64,000 bases of DNA from Galaxea fascicularis (Eukaryota; Cnidaria; Anthozoa; Scleractinia; Euphylliidae). A program made the position numbers and the translations under genes. The notes below the pieces were generated by a model. The model was not told the origin of the DNA. It searched no databases and was given only the letters and a program-made list of their open reading frames with translations. The stretch covers positions 18,770,979 through 18,834,978 of the forward strand of contig OX419335.1 of NCBI GenBank assembly GCA_948470475.1. Reading direction: 5' to 3'. Shown here piece by piece: positions 63,501 to 64,000 of the stretch. How positions within the stretch are numbered: position 1 is the stretch's first letter; the number at the start of each line of letters is the position of its first letter.

Positions 63501-64000
63501 CAGTGTTTGCAGTCCAATATTGTTAAGGATGGTTATAAAGAAATATTAATATAACTATTATCTAAGAGGGAGATCTTATCGGGGTAATTTTAGATTCTCC
63601 CTAACGGCTTTGTATGAGACTGGCCACTTTAAATACAACGACGAACTTTTCGCCCGTGTGCAGAGATTTGGGCAGAGAACATGTTTCTATTTATGGAATA
63701 GCTAATCAAAAGTTCACAGATGATTGATTATTTCACCAATGCTGTCTTGAAGTTTGCGGCTTGTTTTCAACACTTTTGTGGTTAAGACCACTCTGTTACC
63801 GACTTGTCAAGGATGACCACTAGGGATGAGAAGCATGCTGCTCGCATAAACTCAGCATTGCTGAACTCCGTCCAAGACGAAAAGATAACAACCTGTAACT
63901 TTATGTATTTCGGCAGTTTACTAAAATATCTGTTAAACATCTTAACAGAGATTCATACCTTACCTGAAACGATTGCGGATGACTTCGGGAGATCAGTGCG
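48243..64000 (-). CDS. ADAMTS-like extracellular matrix protein (5' end outside window)
   Basis: Exons, all phases consistent: (63964-64000 tentative), 60814-60930, 57180-57303, 55375-55517, 54733-54847, 54271-54357, 53578-53753, 53064-53283, 52402-52531, 51729-51951, 51109-51282, 50406-50576, 49541-49720, 48243-48521. From exon 60814-60930 on they give 712 residues: TSP1 ([17 protein letters not shown]), Cys-rich domain (CSKFN...ECELNC...KDGTPC...CIDGKCQ), spacer ([33 protein letters not shown]), six more TSP1 repeats, and a C-terminal PLAC domain ([13 protein letters not shown]...CCNSC). TSP1-Cys-rich-spacer-TSP1s-PLAC without Kunitz or Ig domains fits ADAMTSL4/6-type secreted glycoproteins that bind microfibrils in vertebrates. 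A metalloprotease domain could in principle lie upstream, beyond the window, so ADAMTS is not excluded. Confidence 0.88.
49541..49720 (-). CDS. ADAMTSL exon (TSP1-6 body, TSP1-7 start)
   Basis: 180 bp, phase 0-0, acceptor CCCTTTAG, donor [22 protein letters not shown] through PCGNSNC, ending WFTTKWEE. Confidence 0.9.
50062..50227. mobile_element. MITE with CAGGGTTTTCA ends and 6-bp direct repeat
   Basis: 166 bp, ends CAGGGTTTTCAA / CAGGGTTTTCAT inverted, flanked by ATTTTA on both sides (50056-50061, 50228-50233). Contains CCGGACGT repeats. Lies in an ADAMTSL intron. Confidence 0.8.
50406..50576 (-). CDS. ADAMTSL exon (TSP1-5 body, TSP1-6 start)
   Basis: 171 bp, phase 0-0. [16 protein letters not shown] through PCNTGKC, ending MWVTSEWSK before GTAAAG. 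Confidence 0.92.
51109..51282 (-). CDS. ADAMTSL exon (TSP1-4 body, TSP1-5 start)
   Basis: 174 bp, phase 0-0. [16 protein letters not shown] through SCFTGSC, ending [10 protein letters not shown] before GTAAGT. Confidence 0.92.
51729..51951 (-). CDS. ADAMTSL exon (TSP1-3, TSP1-4 start)
   Basis: 223 bp. [16 protein letters not shown], then a long basic insert (NNGRKQQQ), CNLQPC, and NWTVGEWGK at the donor GTGCGT. Confidence 0.88.
52402..52531 (-). CDS. ADAMTSL exon (TSP1-2 body)
   Basis: 130 bp, acceptor TTCCAATAG, donor GTAACA. Encodes [15 protein letters not shown] and VCNLQPCPP. Confidence 0.85.
53064..53283 (-). CDS. ADAMTSL exon (spacer end, Pro-rich linker, TSP1-2 start)
   Basis: 220 bp. 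[15 protein letters not shown] closes the spacer; a Gln/Pro/Ala-rich linker follows, then [17 protein letters not shown] at donor GTAACT. Confidence 0.85.
53578..53753 (-). CDS. ADAMTSL exon (spacer domain)
   Basis: 176 bp, acceptor TTTTGTCAG, donor [24 protein letters not shown] and [12 protein letters not shown] are hallmark spacer strands. Confidence 0.92.
54271..54357 (-). CDS. ADAMTSL exon (spacer start)
   Basis: 87 bp, acceptor TTTCACAG, donor [26 protein letters not shown], the IPAGA signature of ADAMTS spacer domains. Confidence 0.92.
54733..54847 (-). CDS. ADAMTSL exon (Cys-rich/spacer junction)
   Basis: 115 bp, acceptor TTTCCAG, weak donor GTACGC. Encodes [15 protein letters not shown] and [14 protein letters not shown], which runs into LGYN. 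The frame was chosen because only it joins both neighbours. Confidence 0.65.
55003..55257. mobile_element. Palindromic MITE in ADAMTSL intron
   Basis: Inverted arms of about 60 bp: ATTCTCGTCCCCAGAGC, CTTCTGGCCTGCGGCAGA and ATCGAGAGCTCTGGC at the left (55003-55065), complement at 55196-55257. Confidence 0.8.
55375..55517 (-). CDS. ADAMTSL exon (Cys-rich domain) with GC donor
   Basis: 143 bp, acceptor [30 protein letters not shown] and VCIDGKCQ. The following intron appears to start CAG-GCATGT, a GC-AG intron, because GT positions nearby break the frame. Confidence 0.88.
55795..55980 (+). repeat. Dispersed repeat, copy 2 (see 7260-7450)
   Basis: TTTCGGGTGCCATAATTTCC at the left and ACGAGACTATCGAGAAACGG then GCCCCTG at the right match the copy near 7260. 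Confidence 0.65.
56065..56930. repeat. Large inverted repeat (arms about 230 bp) around a nested palindrome
   Basis: The left arm (about 56110-56340) and right arm (about 56670-56920) share, inverted, GGTTTAAGGAAGAATA, GATGCCATTCAAACTTGGCA and CAGTAATGTAC. Arms are clearly diverged. The loop contains the near-perfect palindrome at 56386-56532. Confidence 0.8.
56386..56532. mobile_element. Palindromic MITE (GGCCCCGGTTGTTC ends)
   Basis: 147 bp. GGCCCCGGTTGTTC...TGGATAGCGCTATCCACC and GGATAAATCACTATCC pair with the complementary right arm. The inner AGCGCT/TATCCA boxes are self-complementary as well. Confidence 0.9.
57180..57303 (-). CDS. ADAMTSL exon (TSP1-1 end, Cys-rich start)
   Basis: 124 bp, acceptor GTTTACAG, donor [17 protein letters not shown] then [18 protein letters not shown], the start of the Cys-rich domain. 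Confidence 0.85.
57510..57810. repeat. Poly-G run and dispersed repeat in ADAMTSL intron
   Basis: An uninterrupted G run at 57607-57624, then CTTGAAAACGATAACCGATT, CGACCAAAATGGTCAAAATC and a GTACCCCCCTTTCGGG box that I associate with a dispersed repeat. Borders not resolved. Confidence 0.5.
57811..60813. other. ADAMTSL intron, no exon or element recognised
   Basis: Plus-strand open frames at 57997-58194 and 58205-58459 are Lys-rich and unrecognised. A GGT/G-rich run lies near 59540-59575. I see no clear TIR pair. Confidence 0.4.
60814..60930 (-). CDS. ADAMTSL exon (TSP1-1)
   Basis: 117 bp, phase 0-0, acceptor TTCTCAG, donor [25 protein letters not shown] then [11 protein letters not shown]: a textbook group 1 TSP1 with the W-x-x-W C-mannosylation and CSxSC O-fucosylation motifs. 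Confidence 0.92.
60931..63963. other. ADAMTSL 5' intron
   Basis: Contains the CAGGGG MITE at 62035-62431. Elsewhere only unrecognised short open frames. Confidence 0.45.
62035..62431. mobile_element. MITE with CAGGGGCACCCAACG ends
   Basis: 397 bp with inverted ends CAGGGGCACCCAACG. The interior has repeated GAATTTTCGG-type boxes (62093, 62214, 62245, 62276). No exact target duplication. The ends are hAT-like. Confidence 0.8.
63964..64000 (-). CDS. Possible upstream ADAMTSL exon (partial)
   Basis: 37 bases open to the window edge, ending TTT-CAG at donor GTAAGG. Phase 0 fits the TSP1-1 exon ([10 protein letters not shown] then WQAS). Only the donor and phase support it. Confidence 0.35.

Overview
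The window is nuclear DNA from an animal. Genes are split into many short exons with GT-AG introns, the proteins are metazoan families (nicotinic acetylcholine receptors, an ADAMTS-like matrix protein, a UBX-domain p97 adaptor), and introns and spacers are filled with MITEs, LINE fragments, SINE-like copies and satellites. Several repeats look like ones I remember from anthozoan (stony coral) genomes, so a cnidarian is my best guess; that is inference from memory, not a search.

Layout. (1) 1-8276, minus strand: 5' end of a nicotinic receptor gene (gene B). Exon 1 (signal peptide, 8198-8276) and exon 2 (1078-1217) are separated by a 7 kb intron holding a 5.2 kb element with inverted ends and arrays of palindromic CGGTCCG-type repeats (1948-7170). 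That element carries LINE debris and a cysteine-rich ORF. (2) 8277-12392: spacer with nested palindromic MITEs. (3) 12393-18653, minus: a complete six-exon alpha-type nicotinic receptor gene (gene A, 498 aa). (4) 18654-24765: spacer with a nest of a 63-bp-arm palindrome inside a broken Tx1/L1-like LINE inside a TIR element. (5) 24766-44913, minus: a 17-exon gene I reconstruct exon by exon with consistent phases. It encodes PUB, UBA, coiled coil, UBX and then a C-terminal thioredoxin domain with a CSLC active site, a combination I do not know from described p97 adaptors. Its 8.7 kb intron 10 contains a MITE, an internally deleted helicase-bearing DNA transposon with a perfect 9-bp target duplication, and an ~80-bp satellite. 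(6) 44914-45144: short divergent promoter region; 45145-46689 holds two candidate exons of a small plus-strand gene. (7) 48243-64000, minus: an ADAMTS-like gene (TSP1, Cys-rich, spacer, six more TSP1 repeats, PLAC) whose 5' end leaves the window.

The two receptor genes are tandem paralogues with identical intron phase where both can be seen. The receptor, adaptor and ADAMTSL genes have no evident functional link. Exon borders were read by eye from splice signals and frame continuity; no transcript data were available.
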